Part shown: positions 24,395 to 32,922 of the stretch, piece by piece
Numbering within the stretch: position 1 is the first letter of the stretch
How the letters are laid out: each line of letters begins with the position of its first letter
From: Streptomyces asoensis
Lineage (GTDB): Bacteria; Actinomycetota; Actinomycetes; Streptomycetales; Streptomycetaceae
Assembly: GCF_016860545.1 (NCBI RefSeq)
Contig: NZ_BNEB01000003.1
Coordinates: 1,178,001-1,242,000 of the forward strand
Direction: 5' to 3'
Length of the DNA stretch: 64,000 bases
Made by a program: the position numbers and the translations under genes
Notes under the pieces: generated by a model
Seen by the model: the letters and a program-made list of their open reading frames with translations, nothing else
Told to the model about the DNA's origin: nothing
Databases searched by the model: none

Positions 24395-24865
24395 ATGGCA
24401 CCGAACATCGCGACGAACACCAAGGTCTCCCTGGACGAGCTGCTGGACTTCGTACGGCCCCGGCACCGCGCGATCCTGCTGACCCGGCGCGCCGACGGCG
24501 GCTCCCAGGCCTCGCCGCTGACCTGCGGGGTCGACGACTCGGGGCGGATCGTCGTCTCGACCTACCCCGAGCGGGCCAAGACCCGTAACGCCAAGCGGGA
24601 CGAGCGGGTCGGCGTCCTCGTGCTCAGCGACGACTGGAACGGGCCGTGGGTCCAGGTCGACGGCACGGCCGAGGTGATCGACGCGCCCGACTCCGTCGAG
24701 CCGCTCGTGGAGTACTACCGCAACATCGCCGGTGAGCACCCGGACTGGGACGAGTACCGCCGGGCCATGCTGAAGCAGGGCAAGTCGATCATCCGGGTCA
24801 CGCCGACGCGCTGGGGTCCGGTCGCCACCGGCGGCTTCCCGGCCCGGCTGGTCGCCGACCAGTAG
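24395..24865 (+). CDS. PPOX-class F420-dependent oxidoreductase (FMN-binding split barrel)
   Basis: 156 residues of the pyridoxamine-5'-phosphate-oxidase-like fold, common in actinobacteria and usually using F420 or FMN. It has LDFVRPRHRAILLTRRADGGSQASPLTCGVD, then STYPERAKTRNAKRDERVGVLVL, typical of the F420-binding subgroup. TAGGCT at 24383-24388 ends 6 bases before ATG 24395 with no ribosome site, so the transcript is probably leaderless. Substrate unknown. Confidence 0.85.
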   Translation: MAPNIATNTKVSLDELLDFVRPRHRAILLTRRADGGSQASPLTCGVDDSGRIVVSTYPERAKTRNAKRDERVGVLVLSDDWNGPWVQVDGTAEVIDAPDSVEPLVEYYRNIAGEHPDWDEYRRAMLKQGKSIIRVTPTRWGPVATGGFPARLVADQ

Positions 24866-24870
24866 TCCAG

Positions 24871-24912
24871 AGCGGCGGGACGGGAGCGGCGGGATCGGAG
24901 CGGCGGCAGGGG
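24871..24912. repeat. Three 14-bp tandem repeats
   Basis: Units AGCGGCGGGACGGG, AGCGGCGGGATCGG and AGCGGCGGCAGGGG lie end to end between convergent genes. They look like simple slippage repeats with no clear function. Confidence 0.7.
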
Positions 24913-24930
24913 GTTACGGCTCCCGGTGCG

Positions 24931-25695
24931 TCAGCCGCGTCGGACCATCGCCTCGATGCCCGCGACCAGCAGGTCCAGGGCGAAGGTGAAGTCGCGGCTC
25001 ATCATCTCCTCGACCGTGTCGCCGCCGCGGGCCGCCATGAGGTTCTTCGACTCCTCGATGATCTCGGCGGTCTGCGGGGCCCCCGCCGTCGCGGTCATGG
25101 CCTGCCGGAAGTACTCGTCCGGGCTCAGGCCGGTGTCCGCGACCCGTGCGAAGAAGTGGCCCTCGATCGTGCCGTAGCCGTACACGAACTGGAAGACGGC
25201 CGAGATCGCGCCCGTGATGCCGTGCGCCGGCAGGCCGGTGCGCAGCACGACCCGCTGGACCGTGCGGGAGAAGACGACGGAGTTCGGGCCGATGTTGAGA
25301 TAGCGGCCGGCCAGCGGGGACAGCCACGGGTGGCGCACCAGCAGCTCGCGGTACTGCGTGGCCAGCGCCCGCAGCTGGTCCCGCCAGTCGGCGTCCTCGT
25401 CCGCCGGGTCGGGCAGCTCCGTCAACTCGCCGAAGGCGGTGTCCAGGGCGAGTTCGAGCAGGTCGTCCTTGGTGTCGACGTACCAGTACACGGACATCGC
25501 GGTGACGTTCAGCTCGGCCGCCAGCCGCCGCATGGAGAACTTGGCGAGTCCCTCGGCGTCCAGCAGCCGCACGGTGACCTCGGTGATCCGGTCCCGGTCG
25601 AGCCCCGAGGGCTGGCCTCCGCCGCGGCCGCGTCGGCGCGCCTTGCCGTCCAGCCACACACTGTGGTGTGCGGCGCCCCTGGCGGTCTCGGCCAT
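24931..25695 (-). CDS. TetR-family regulator (TetR_C tetracycline-repressor-like)
   Basis: 254 residues. An N-terminal basic extension precedes the HTH (ITEVTVRLLDAEGLAKFSMRRLAAELNVTAMSVYWYVDTKDDLLELALD). The long C-terminal ligand domain includes VLRTGLPAHGITGAISAVFQFVYGYGTIEGHF, resembling the TetR class. ATG 25695 has AAAGGTG upstream. It lies 117 bases downstream of the DHA2 exporter on the same strand and probably represses it through the 13-bp dyad at 27316-27353. Confidence 0.85.
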   Translation of the reverse strand: MAETARGAAHHSVWLDGKARRRGRGGGQPSGLDRDRITEVTVRLLDAEGLAKFSMRRLAAELNVTAMSVYWYVDTKDDLLELALDTAFGELTELPDPADEDADWRDQLRALATQYRELLVRHPWLSPLAGRYLNIGPNSVVFSRTVQRVVLRTGLPAHGITGAISAVFQFVYGYGTIEGHFFARVADTGLSPDEYFRQAMTATAGAPQTAEIIEESKNLMAARGGDTVEEMMSRDFTFALDLLVAGIEAMVRRG

Positions 25696-25812
25696 GGCAA
25701 GGCACCTTTCGTCCGGCAACTGGGGAAGATGCTAGGCCGAGGTCTGCCGCCGTGGCGCGGGGGGACGGTCCTGACATGCGGCTCCGTCATCGCGCGGACG
25801 CGCTCACGGGGC

Positions 25813-27315
25813 TCACGGGGTGGCCGGTACCGGCGGGGACTTCTCGCGCTCGGCCCGGGTCAGCAGGGTCGCGGCCACCACGCCGCCCAGGAGCACGGCG
25901 GCCGCCCCGATCAGGAGGCTGACCTCCAGCCCGGAGGAGAAGGAGTCGACCACGCGCGCCTTCTCCGCCACCGAGTCCGCCGCCGCGAGCGCCACCGGCA
26001 GGGACACCGCCGCGAACCGCGCGTTCAGCACGGCACCGAGCACGGCGACCCCCAGCCCGCTGCCGAACTCCGCCAGCGTCCCGTTGACGCCCGCGCCCAC
26101 GCCCGCCTTCGCCGGCGGGATCGAGCTCATGATCGCGTACGCCATCGCCGGACTGGCGACCGACGTCCCCGCGCCGATGAGCAGCAGCCCGGCCAGCATG
26201 CCCGGGTAGCCCTCGGAGGCGAGGGTGGCGACGGCCGTCAGTCCGCCCGCCACCAGTGCCATCCCCACCAGCACGGACACCGGTCCGCCGAGCCTGGCCA
26301 TCACCTTCGCCGACAGTCCGGTGAAGTTGAGGGCCACCACGGTCAGCGCCAGCGGCGCGGTGCGCAGGCCCGCCTCCAGGGGGCCGTAGCCGAGGACGAA
26401 CTGGAGCTGCTGGGTGAGCAGGAACAGCGCGCCGCCCATCCCGAAGGTGACCAGCACCGCGCCGGCGACCGCGCCCGTGAACCGCCGGTCGCGGAAGAAC
26501 GCCAGGTCGAGCATGGGGTACGGGATCCTCGCCTCCCAGTAGGCGAACAGGGCGAGGACGACGGCCGCCAGCCCCGCGCTCACCAGGACCCGTGCCGACG
26601 TCCAGCCGTGCGAGGGGCCGGAGATGATCGCGAAGACGAGCGAGGTCGTACCGACCGTCGACAGGAAGGCGCCGAGCAGGTCGGGACGGTCGCCCTGCGG
26701 GTTCCTCGTCTCGGGGACCAGGGTGACGACGGCCACCAGGCCCAGCGCCGCCACCGGCAGGTTGATCAGGAAGATCACGCCCCACCGGAAGTGGTCGAGC
26801 ACCAGACCGCCGATCAGGGGTCCGGTCGCGAAGCCGAGCGAGTTCACAGCGGCCCAGATGCCGATCGCCTTCGGCTGCTCCTCGGCCACGAAGACCTGCA
26901 TCACCACGGCGAGGGTGGTGGTGACCAGCAGCGCCCCGCCCACCCCCATGCCGGCCCGCGCCGCGATCAGCTGGGCGGTGCTCTGCGCGAGGCCGGCCGC
27001 CAGCGAACCGACGCCGAACAGGACCAGGCCCGCGATCAGCATCCTCTTGCGGCCGTAGCGGTCGGCGGCGCTGCCGGCGGTGAGCAGCAGACCGGACTGC
27101 ACCAGCGAGTAGGCGTTGATCATCCACTGGATGTCGGTGGTGGCCGCGTCCAGTTCCCGGGTGAGCGAGGGGATCGCGACGTTCAGCACGGTGTTGTCGA
27201 GCAGCACGGTGAGCTGCGCGAGGCAGATGACACCGAGGATCAGCCAGCGCCGGGGGTGGCCCGAGGCGCTGCCCGGCAGGGAGGGGGCCGGGGCCCGGGC
27301 GGGGGAGGAGGTCAT
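25813..27315 (-). CDS. DHA2-family (EmrB/QacA) MFS drug exporter
   Basis: 500 residues, about 14 helices. Motifs: LDNTVLNVAIPSLTRELDA (helix 1, with the DHA2 aspartate), WMINAYSLVQSGLLLTAGSAADRYGRKRM (motif A), and LGFATGPLIGGLVLDHFRWG (motif C). ATG 27315 directly abuts a perfect dyad, and the -10-like TACGGT lies 6 bases upstream, so the message appears leaderless. The TetR gene follows on the same strand. The substrate is probably an antibiotic or dye. Confidence 0.87.
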   Translation of the reverse strand: MTSSPARAPAPSLPGSASGHPRRWLILGVICLAQLTVLLDNTVLNVAIPSLTRELDAATTDIQWMINAYSLVQSGLLLTAGSAADRYGRKRMLIAGLVLFGVGSLAAGLAQSTAQLIAARAGMGVGGALLVTTTLAVVMQVFVAEEQPKAIGIWAAVNSLGFATGPLIGGLVLDHFRWGVIFLINLPVAALGLVAVVTLVPETRNPQGDRPDLLGAFLSTVGTTSLVFAIISGPSHGWTSARVLVSAGLAAVVLALFAYWEARIPYPMLDLAFFRDRRFTGAVAGAVLVTFGMGGALFLLTQQLQFVLGYGPLEAGLRTAPLALTVVALNFTGLSAKVMARLGGPVSVLVGMALVAGGLTAVATLASEGYPGMLAGLLLIGAGTSVASPAMAYAIMSSIPPAKAGVGAGVNGTLAEFGSGLGVAVLGAVLNARFAAVSLPVALAAADSVAEKARVVDSFSSGLEVSLLIGAAAVLLGGVVAATLLTRAEREKSPPVPATP

Positions 27316-27353
27316 GTTGTACACCGTAGAACGCTTGCCATACGGTGTACAAC
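27316..27353. promoter_or_regulatory. Perfect 13-bp dyad operator over the exporter promoter
   Basis: GTTGTACACCGTA (27316-27328) and TACGGTGTACAAC (27341-27353) are exact inverted copies with a 12-bp spacer. On the minus strand one arm contains TTGTAC (-35-like) and the other TACGGT (-10-like), 18 bp apart, so a bound repressor would cover both promoter elements. Confidence 0.8.
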
Positions 27354-27371
27354 AGAGTTGTCGGGGACATG

Positions 27372-27407
27372 GATCAGGGGCGGCGACCTCGGTCACCGCC
27401 CCTGATC
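27372..27407 (-). terminator. Terminator of the glycosyltransferase operon
   Basis: A perfect 12-bp stem (27372-27383 with 27396-27407) starts 15 bases after the stop codon of the GT39 gene on the minus strand. Confidence 0.75.
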
Positions 27408-27422
27408 ACGTCAGGCCGTACG

Positions 27423-29678
27423 TCAGCCGGTCGCCTTCTGGGTGAGGTCGTAGAAGGTGGCCGAACCGACCGTCACCTTCTTGAAGTTGGCCTCCACCCA
27501 CGAGCTGATCTGCGAGGACGTGCCGCTGCTGCTGCCGCCCATGCCGCCGCCCGAGCCACTGCCGATGAAGTAGTGGATCCTGCCGTCGGTCACGTACTGC
27601 TTGAACTGCGCCAGGGTCGGCGAGGGGTCGGTGCCGTTGAAGCCGCCGATCGCCATCACCGCCTCACCGGTGGCGAGTTGGTAGCTCGCGGCGTTCTGCG
27701 CGCCGATCGCGGCCGCCGCCCAGGTGTAGGCGCCGGAGTCGGCCTCCAGCAGCTTCTTGGCCTCGTCGGTCACGGAGGCGCCGTTGAGCAGACCGCCGAC
27801 ACCGCCACCGCCGCCCATGCCGCCGCCGTCACCGGTCGTGCCGCCCGGACCGCCCTGCTGGTTCTGACCCTGGCCCTGGTTCTGACCCTGGCCCTGCGTG
27901 CCGCCGTTGCCGTTCTGGGTGCCGCCGTTGCCGTTCTGCTGGTTCTGGCCGGGCATGCCCCCACCGGGGAAGCCACCCGTCCCGCCGCCCTGCGGGCTCT
28001 GGCCCTGGCCCTGTGTGCCGCCGTTGCCGTTCTGGGTCTGGCCACCGGGGCCGCCGAAGCCTCCCCGGCCGCCACCGCCGCCACCCGGGCCGCCGCCCAT
28101 CATGCTCGCGCCGGCCGGGCCGGCGGTCACGATGGAGCCGGTGTGGCCCTCCTGGAGCGTGCTGATCGTGTACGCCGTCGGTCCGGCCAGCGCGGCCACC
28201 AGGCCCACGGAGGCCGCCGCGAGGCCGAGCCGGCGGTCGAGGCGGCCCGCGAAGGTCAGGCCGAGCGCGGCCGTCAGACCGCCGACCAGGATCAGCCACT
28301 TCAGCCAGGGCAGGTAGTCGGGGGTGCGGTTGAGCAGGACGTAGCTCCAGGCCGCGGCCGCCACGACCGAGGCCGCGAGGGTGATCGAGGCCCAGACCTC
28401 GCAGCGCCTCTCCCACAGGATCCCGGCGCCCATGCCGATCACGGCCGCCAGGTAGGGGGCGAGGGCAACGGTGTAGTACTGGTGGAAGATGCCCGCCATG
28501 TAGCTGAAGACCACCGTGGTGATCAGCAGCGAGCCGCCCCACACCAGGAACAGCCCGCGGGTCGTCGACGTCCGCTTCAGCTTCCGGGTGGCCACCAGGC
28601 CGCCGGCCAGGAGGATCAGCGCGGCCGGCAGCAGCCAGGAGATCTGGCCGCCGATCTCGGAGTTGAACATCCGGTCCCAGCCGGTCTCGCCCCACTGACC
28701 GGTGCCGCCACCGCCGCCGCCCCCGCCGACGCTGCCGGTCTCCTCGCCGTTCAGGCGGCCGAGACCGTTGTAGCCGAAGGTCAGCTCCAGGAAGGAGTTG
28801 TTCTGCGAACCGCCGATGTACGGCCGGGAGGACGCCGGCCACAGCTCGACGATCGCCACCCACCAGCCGCCGGACACGATCAGCGCGCCGGTCGCGACGG
28901 CCAGCTGGCCGAACCGCTTGCGCAGGCTCACCGGTGCGCAGACCGCGTAGACGATCGCCAGCGGCGGCAGGATCAGGAAGGCCTGGAGCGTCTTGGCGAG
29001 GAACGCGAAACCGATCGCGACCCCGGCCCAGACGAGCCACTTGGTCCGGCCGTCCTCCAGTGCGCGGGCCACCATGGAGCAGGCCACGGCCATCAGCAGG
29101 GCCAGCATCGCGTCCGGGTTGTTGAACCGGAACATCAGCGCGGCGACCGGCGTCAGCGCCAGCACGGCGCCCGCGATCAGTCCGGCACCGGCGCCGAAGC
29201 GGCGGCGCACGGAGGCGTACACCACGGCGACCGAGCCGACGCCCATCAGCACCTCGGGGACGAGGATCGCCCACGAGTTCAGGCCGAAGATCCTGACCGA
29301 CAGGGCCATCGGCCACAGCGAGGCCGGGGGCTTGTCGACGGTGATGGCGTTGCCGGCGTCCAGCGAGCCGAAGAAGAAGGCCTTCCAGCTCTGGCTGCCC
29401 GCCTGGACGGCCGCGGAGTAGAAGGAGTTCGCGTAGCCGGAGGCACTGAGGTCGTACAGGTAGAGCAGCAGCGTGGCGGCCAGCAGACCGAGGAAGGCCG
29501 GGCGTGCCCAGCGGGGGTCCTCGGGGCGGCCGCGCCACAGTCTGCGGTGCGGGGGCTGCTTCGGCTCGCCCGGGGCGGGGGCCGGGACGGCCGTCCCGGC
29601 GGCGTCGGGGTGCGTGCCGGGCGGCACCGCGCCCGGCGGCGGTTCCCAGGTCGTCGTCTGCTCGAGTCCGGTGCTCAT
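27423..29678 (-). CDS. GT39/ArnT-like membrane glycosyltransferase with a Gly/Gln-rich repeat insert
   Basis: 751 residues. The N-terminal two thirds is a polytopic GT-C fold (10 or more helices) with YANSFYSAAVQAG...DAGNAITVDKPPASLWP, the polyprenyl-phosphate-sugar-dependent mannosyl/arabinosyl transferase signature. Residues about 524-632 are a low-complexity insert built from NGNGGTQ and GQGQ units plus Gly runs. A soluble C-terminal domain follows (VMAIGGFNGTDPSPTLAQFKQYV...FYDLTQKATG). It acts outside the membrane, adding sugar to wall polymers or proteins. The ATG overlaps the preceding stop (ATGA), so it is translationally coupled to the GT2-GtrA gene, which probably makes its lipid-linked donor. 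Confidence 0.85.
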   Translation of the reverse strand: MSTGLEQTTTWEPPPGAVPPGTHPDAAGTAVPAPAPGEPKQPPHRRLWRGRPEDPRWARPAFLGLLAATLLLYLYDLSASGYANSFYSAAVQAGSQSWKAFFFGSLDAGNAITVDKPPASLWPMALSVRIFGLNSWAILVPEVLMGVGSVAVVYASVRRRFGAGAGLIAGAVLALTPVAALMFRFNNPDAMLALLMAVACSMVARALEDGRTKWLVWAGVAIGFAFLAKTLQAFLILPPLAIVYAVCAPVSLRKRFGQLAVATGALIVSGGWWVAIVELWPASSRPYIGGSQNNSFLELTFGYNGLGRLNGEETGSVGGGGGGGGTGQWGETGWDRMFNSEIGGQISWLLPAALILLAGGLVATRKLKRTSTTRGLFLVWGGSLLITTVVFSYMAGIFHQYYTVALAPYLAAVIGMGAGILWERRCEVWASITLAASVVAAAAWSYVLLNRTPDYLPWLKWLILVGGLTAALGLTFAGRLDRRLGLAAASVGLVAALAGPTAYTISTLQEGHTGSIVTAGPAGASMMGGGPGGGGGGRGGFGGPGGQTQNGNGGTQGQGQSPQGGGTGGFPGGGMPGQNQQNGNGGTQNGNGGTQGQGQNQGQGQNQQGGPGGTTGDGGGMGGGGGVGGLLNGASVTDEAKKLLEADSGAYTWAAAAIGAQNAASYQLATGEAVMAIGGFNGTDPSPTLAQFKQYVTDGRIHYFIGSGSGGGMGGSSSGTSSQISSWVEANFKKVTVGSATFYDLTQKATG

Positions 29679-31252
29679 CGGGCGTCCCCCGGGTCGGTGT
29701 CGTGGGGGCGGCGCACCGGCTGCAACTGCATGGTGGCGTCCCTCCAGGTGCCGTCCGCGGCTTCGCCGGCGCGGAATCGAGTCGTCGGGTCGGGGTCGTG
29801 CGGGGATGCGGCGGGCCGCTGCGGCAGGGGCTGCTGCGACGGGTGTGACGGCTGCGGCCACTGTGCGGACGGGTCGGTGGACGGGTTGGCCGGCGTGGGG
29901 GCGTGGGGGATGAACGGCGCCCCAGGGGCGTGGGGGCCCCGGGCGGCGCGGAAGGCCGGGGGGAGATGGGAGGCGTCGGACGGCACACCCGTCGCCGGGG
30001 GTTCGTCGCCCTCGCGCCGGTCGGAGAAGACCCACACCCGGAAGAGCAGGAAGCGCAGCACGGTCGCCGCGAGGTTCGCGGCGATCAGCACCGCCAGCTC
30101 GGTGGAGTGCGCGGGGCTGGACGTCGCCGTGTTCAGGGCGAACAGCGAACCGCTGGTCAGCGCGAGTCCGATACCGAAGACGACCAGGCCCTGCGCCTGG
30201 TGCTTGACGGCCCCGCCGCGGCCGCGCACCCCGAAGGTGAGCCGGCGGTTGGCGGCGGTGTTGGCGACGGCCGACACCAGCAGCGCCAGCGCGTTGGCCG
30301 ACTGGGACCCCGTGAACTGGCGGAAGCCGCTGTAGAGCAGCAGGTAGAAGAGGGTGGAGAGGCCACCCACCACACAGAAGCCGACGAGCTGGCGGGCCAG
30401 GCCCTTGGGTACGTCCATGATGTCGCGGTCGCGGGGGTCGTCGCCGAACGGCCTGGTCAGCCGGTCCAGGGAGAGCGAACCGGTGGCCAGCGCCCGGCCC
30501 ACGCGCCATACCCCCTTCAGGTCGTCGGTCGCCGTCTTCACGATGTGGACCGTGGAGTCCGGGTCGTCGACCCAGTCGACCGGCACCTCGTGGATACGGA
30601 GACCGGCTCGTTCGGCGAGCACCAGCATCTCAGTGTCGAAGAACCAGCCGGTGTCTTCCACCAGGGGGAGCAGAATCTGTGCCACGTCACGCCGGATCGC
30701 CTTGAAGCCGCACTGCGCGTCCGAGAACCGGGCCTGGAGCGAGCCGCGCAGGATGAGGTTGTAGGCGCGGCTGATGAACTCCCGCTTCGGCCCGCGCACC
30801 ACCCGCGAGCTGCGGGCCAGCCGGGAGCCGATCGCCAGGTCCGAGTGGCCGGAGATCAGCGGCGCCACCAGCGGCAGCAGCGCGTTGAGGTCGGTGGACA
30901 GGTCCACGTCCATGTAGGCGAGGATCGGGGCGTCCGAGGCCGACCAGACGGTCCGCAGCGCGCGGCCGCGGCCCTTCTGTTCGAGGCGGAAGTTCTCCAC
31001 CTCCGGGATCAGCCCCGCCAGCCGCTCCGCGACCAGGGGGGTCGAGTCGGTCGACGCGTTGTCCGCGATCGTGATGCGGAAGGAGTACGGGAACGTACGC
31101 GTCAGGTGGTCGTGCAGTCTGCGGACGCAGGGCTGGAGGTCCTTCTCCTCGTTGTAGACGGGGATCACTACGTCCAGGACAGGCGTACCGGCTGTGGCGG
31201 CCGGGAGGTGCTCCCGCGCCGGCAGGGTGCCGGGAGAAGAGTCGGTTCGCAT
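29675..31252 (-). CDS. Dolichol-phosphate-mannose-synthase-like GT2 fused to a GtrA membrane domain
   Basis: 525 residues. Residues about 25-260 are a GT2 domain (LDVVIPVYNEEKDLQPCVRRL, with the DxD-type AYMDVDLSTD and QCGFKAIRRD). Residues about 300-430 carry a four-helix GtrA domain (GFCVVGGLSTLFYLLLYSGF...RRLTFGVRGRG), which flips or positions undecaprenyl-phosphate sugars. A Pro-rich tail follows. ATG 31252 is chosen by family start; no strong ribosome site is seen. It lies 14 bases after the histidine kinase and overlaps the GT39 start, so the four genes read as one operon. Confidence 0.87.
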   Translation of the reverse strand: MRTDSSPGTLPAREHLPAATAGTPVLDVVIPVYNEEKDLQPCVRRLHDHLTRTFPYSFRITIADNASTDSTPLVAERLAGLIPEVENFRLEQKGRGRALRTVWSASDAPILAYMDVDLSTDLNALLPLVAPLISGHSDLAIGSRLARSSRVVRGPKREFISRAYNLILRGSLQARFSDAQCGFKAIRRDVAQILLPLVEDTGWFFDTEMLVLAERAGLRIHEVPVDWVDDPDSTVHIVKTATDDLKGVWRVGRALATGSLSLDRLTRPFGDDPRDRDIMDVPKGLARQLVGFCVVGGLSTLFYLLLYSGFRQFTGSQSANALALLVSAVANTAANRRLTFGVRGRGGAVKHQAQGLVVFGIGLALTSGSLFALNTATSSPAHSTELAVLIAANLAATVLRFLLFRVWVFSDRREGDEPPATGVPSDASHLPPAFRAARGPHAPGAPFIPHAPTPANPSTDPSAQWPQPSHPSQQPLPQRPAASPHDPDPTTRFRAGEAADGTWRDATMQLQPVRRPHDTDPGDAR

Positions 31253-31266
31253 GGCATCGACTTTCG

Positions 31267-32922
31267 TCAGGCGCCCTGTTGCACCCATGTGGTGGCACTG
31301 TGCTCGACCTGTGAGTCGAGTTGCCAGTTCGTTTCGGGGGCCGGGTGGGGCACGGCGGGGGCGAGGGCCGGCAGGTGCACCGTGAAGACGGTCTGCCCGG
31401 GCACGCTGTCCACGGTCACGGCGCCGCCGTGCGCGGTGGCCACGGCCTGCACGATGGCGAGACCCAGTCCGGTCGAGCCCGTCGCACGGGAGCGTGCCGA
31501 GTCGCCGCGCGCGAAGCGTTCGAACACGTGCGGCAGCAGGTCGGCCGGGATGCCCTGGCCGTTGTCCTGGACGTCCACGCACAGCCACGGTCCGCGCCGC
31601 TGCACGCGTGCGGTGACCGTCGTACCGGGCGCCGTGTGGGTGCGGGCGTTGGCGAGGAGGTTGACGAGGACCTGCTGGAGCCGGGCCGCGTCGGCGGAGA
31701 CCAGCGCGGGCTCGTCGGGGAGCTCCAGGCGCCAGACGTGGTCGGGTCCTGCGGCCCGCGCGTCGCTGATGGTGTCGATGACCAGCGGGACCAGGTCGGT
31801 CTGCTCGAACTGGAGCGGGCGGCCCGCGTCGAGCCGGGCGAGCAGGAGCAGGTCCTCGACGAGGAAGGTCATCCGGCCGGCCTCCGACTCGATGCGTCCG
31901 AGGGCGTGCCGGGTGTCGGGCCCGACCTCCTCCCGTCCGCGCCGGGTCAGCTCGGCGTAGCCCCTGATGGAGGCGAGGGGCGTACGGAGCTCGTGACTGG
32001 CGTCCGCGACGAACTGGCGGACCCGCATCTCGCTCTCCTGGCGGGCGTGCAGGGCGCCGTGGACGTGGTTCAGCATCCGGTTGAGCGCGGCCCCGACCTG
32101 CCCGACCTCGGTGTGCGGATCGGTCTCGGACTCGGGCACCCGCTCGCTGAGGTTGACCTCGCCGGTGTGCAGGGGGAGTTCGGAGACCCGGGTGGCGGTC
32201 GCGGCGACCTTGCGCAGGGGGCGGGTGGCCACGTTGACCATGACGGTGCCCGCGAGGGTGGCGGCGACCAGGCCCGCGAGGGTGAGGCTGATCTCGACGA
32301 GGATCAGGGTGTCGATGGTGTTGTCGACCTCGGCCGTCGGGATGCCCACGTAATAGGCGGCCAGGTCGTTGCTGGCGTACTTGACCCGGTAGTCGCCCAG
32401 CCCGGGGATCTCCACGGTGTGCATCTTCCCGTCCTGCGCGACGGAGTTGAGCACCTTGATCTGGGCTTCCGTGAGCGACTTGCTGCCCATCGAGAAGTCG
32501 TCCTGCGACTTCACCCCGCGCTCGGCCTCGGTGACGGAGCCGTTCACGACCTTGGCGGCGATGGTGCTGTCCGACTGGGGACCCTGCACCAGTTGCGCGA
32601 GACCGGCGGCCTGGGCCTTGCCCTGGCCGGGTGTGCCGGAGCCGCCCTTCTGCTGGCCGGGCGGTCCTCCGAAGTCGCCGCGCGGGGCGGCCCGGGCCGC
32701 GACCTCGCCCAGCCGGCCGTTGAGCTGCCCGTACAGGTGATCGCGCAGCACCAGGGTGGTCACGGTGCCGATCACGGCGCAGACCACGGCGATCAGGGTC
32801 ACGGACACGACGACGAGCCGCGTCCGCAGGGTGCGCGGCTGTCCCGCCCCCACTCTCGGCTTCGTTCGAGCGGGGAGGCCCCCACGTCTCTTCTGCGCAC
32901 GCGGCCGTCGTCGCCCGCTCAT
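31267..32922 (-). CDS. Sensor histidine kinase
   Basis: 551 residues. A membrane helix at about 35-58, an extracellular sensor of about 135 residues with a Gly/Gln-rich insert, a second helix (LILVEISLTLAGLVAATLAGTVM), a HAMP domain, the H-box DASHELRTPLASIRGYAELTRR (His near 310), N-box LVNLLANARTHT, and G-boxes DNGQGI and GSTGLGLAIVQAV are all present. The enzyme phosphorylates the adjacent response regulator. ATG overlaps the regulator stop (ATGA), indicating coupling. The signal is unknown; linkage to envelope glycosyltransferases suggests cell-wall sensing. Confidence 0.9.
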   Translation of the reverse strand: MSGRRRPRAQKRRGGLPARTKPRVGAGQPRTLRTRLVVVSVTLIAVVCAVIGTVTTLVLRDHLYGQLNGRLGEVAARAAPRGDFGGPPGQQKGGSGTPGQGKAQAAGLAQLVQGPQSDSTIAAKVVNGSVTEAERGVKSQDDFSMGSKSLTEAQIKVLNSVAQDGKMHTVEIPGLGDYRVKYASNDLAAYYVGIPTAEVDNTIDTLILVEISLTLAGLVAATLAGTVMVNVATRPLRKVAATATRVSELPLHTGEVNLSERVPESETDPHTEVGQVGAALNRMLNHVHGALHARQESEMRVRQFVADASHELRTPLASIRGYAELTRRGREEVGPDTRHALGRIESEAGRMTFLVEDLLLLARLDAGRPLQFEQTDLVPLVIDTISDARAAGPDHVWRLELPDEPALVSADAARLQQVLVNLLANARTHTAPGTTVTARVQRRGPWLCVDVQDNGQGIPADLLPHVFERFARGDSARSRATGSTGLGLAIVQAVATAHGGAVTVDSVPGQTVFTVHLPALAPAVPHPAPETNWQLDSQVEHSATTWVQQGA

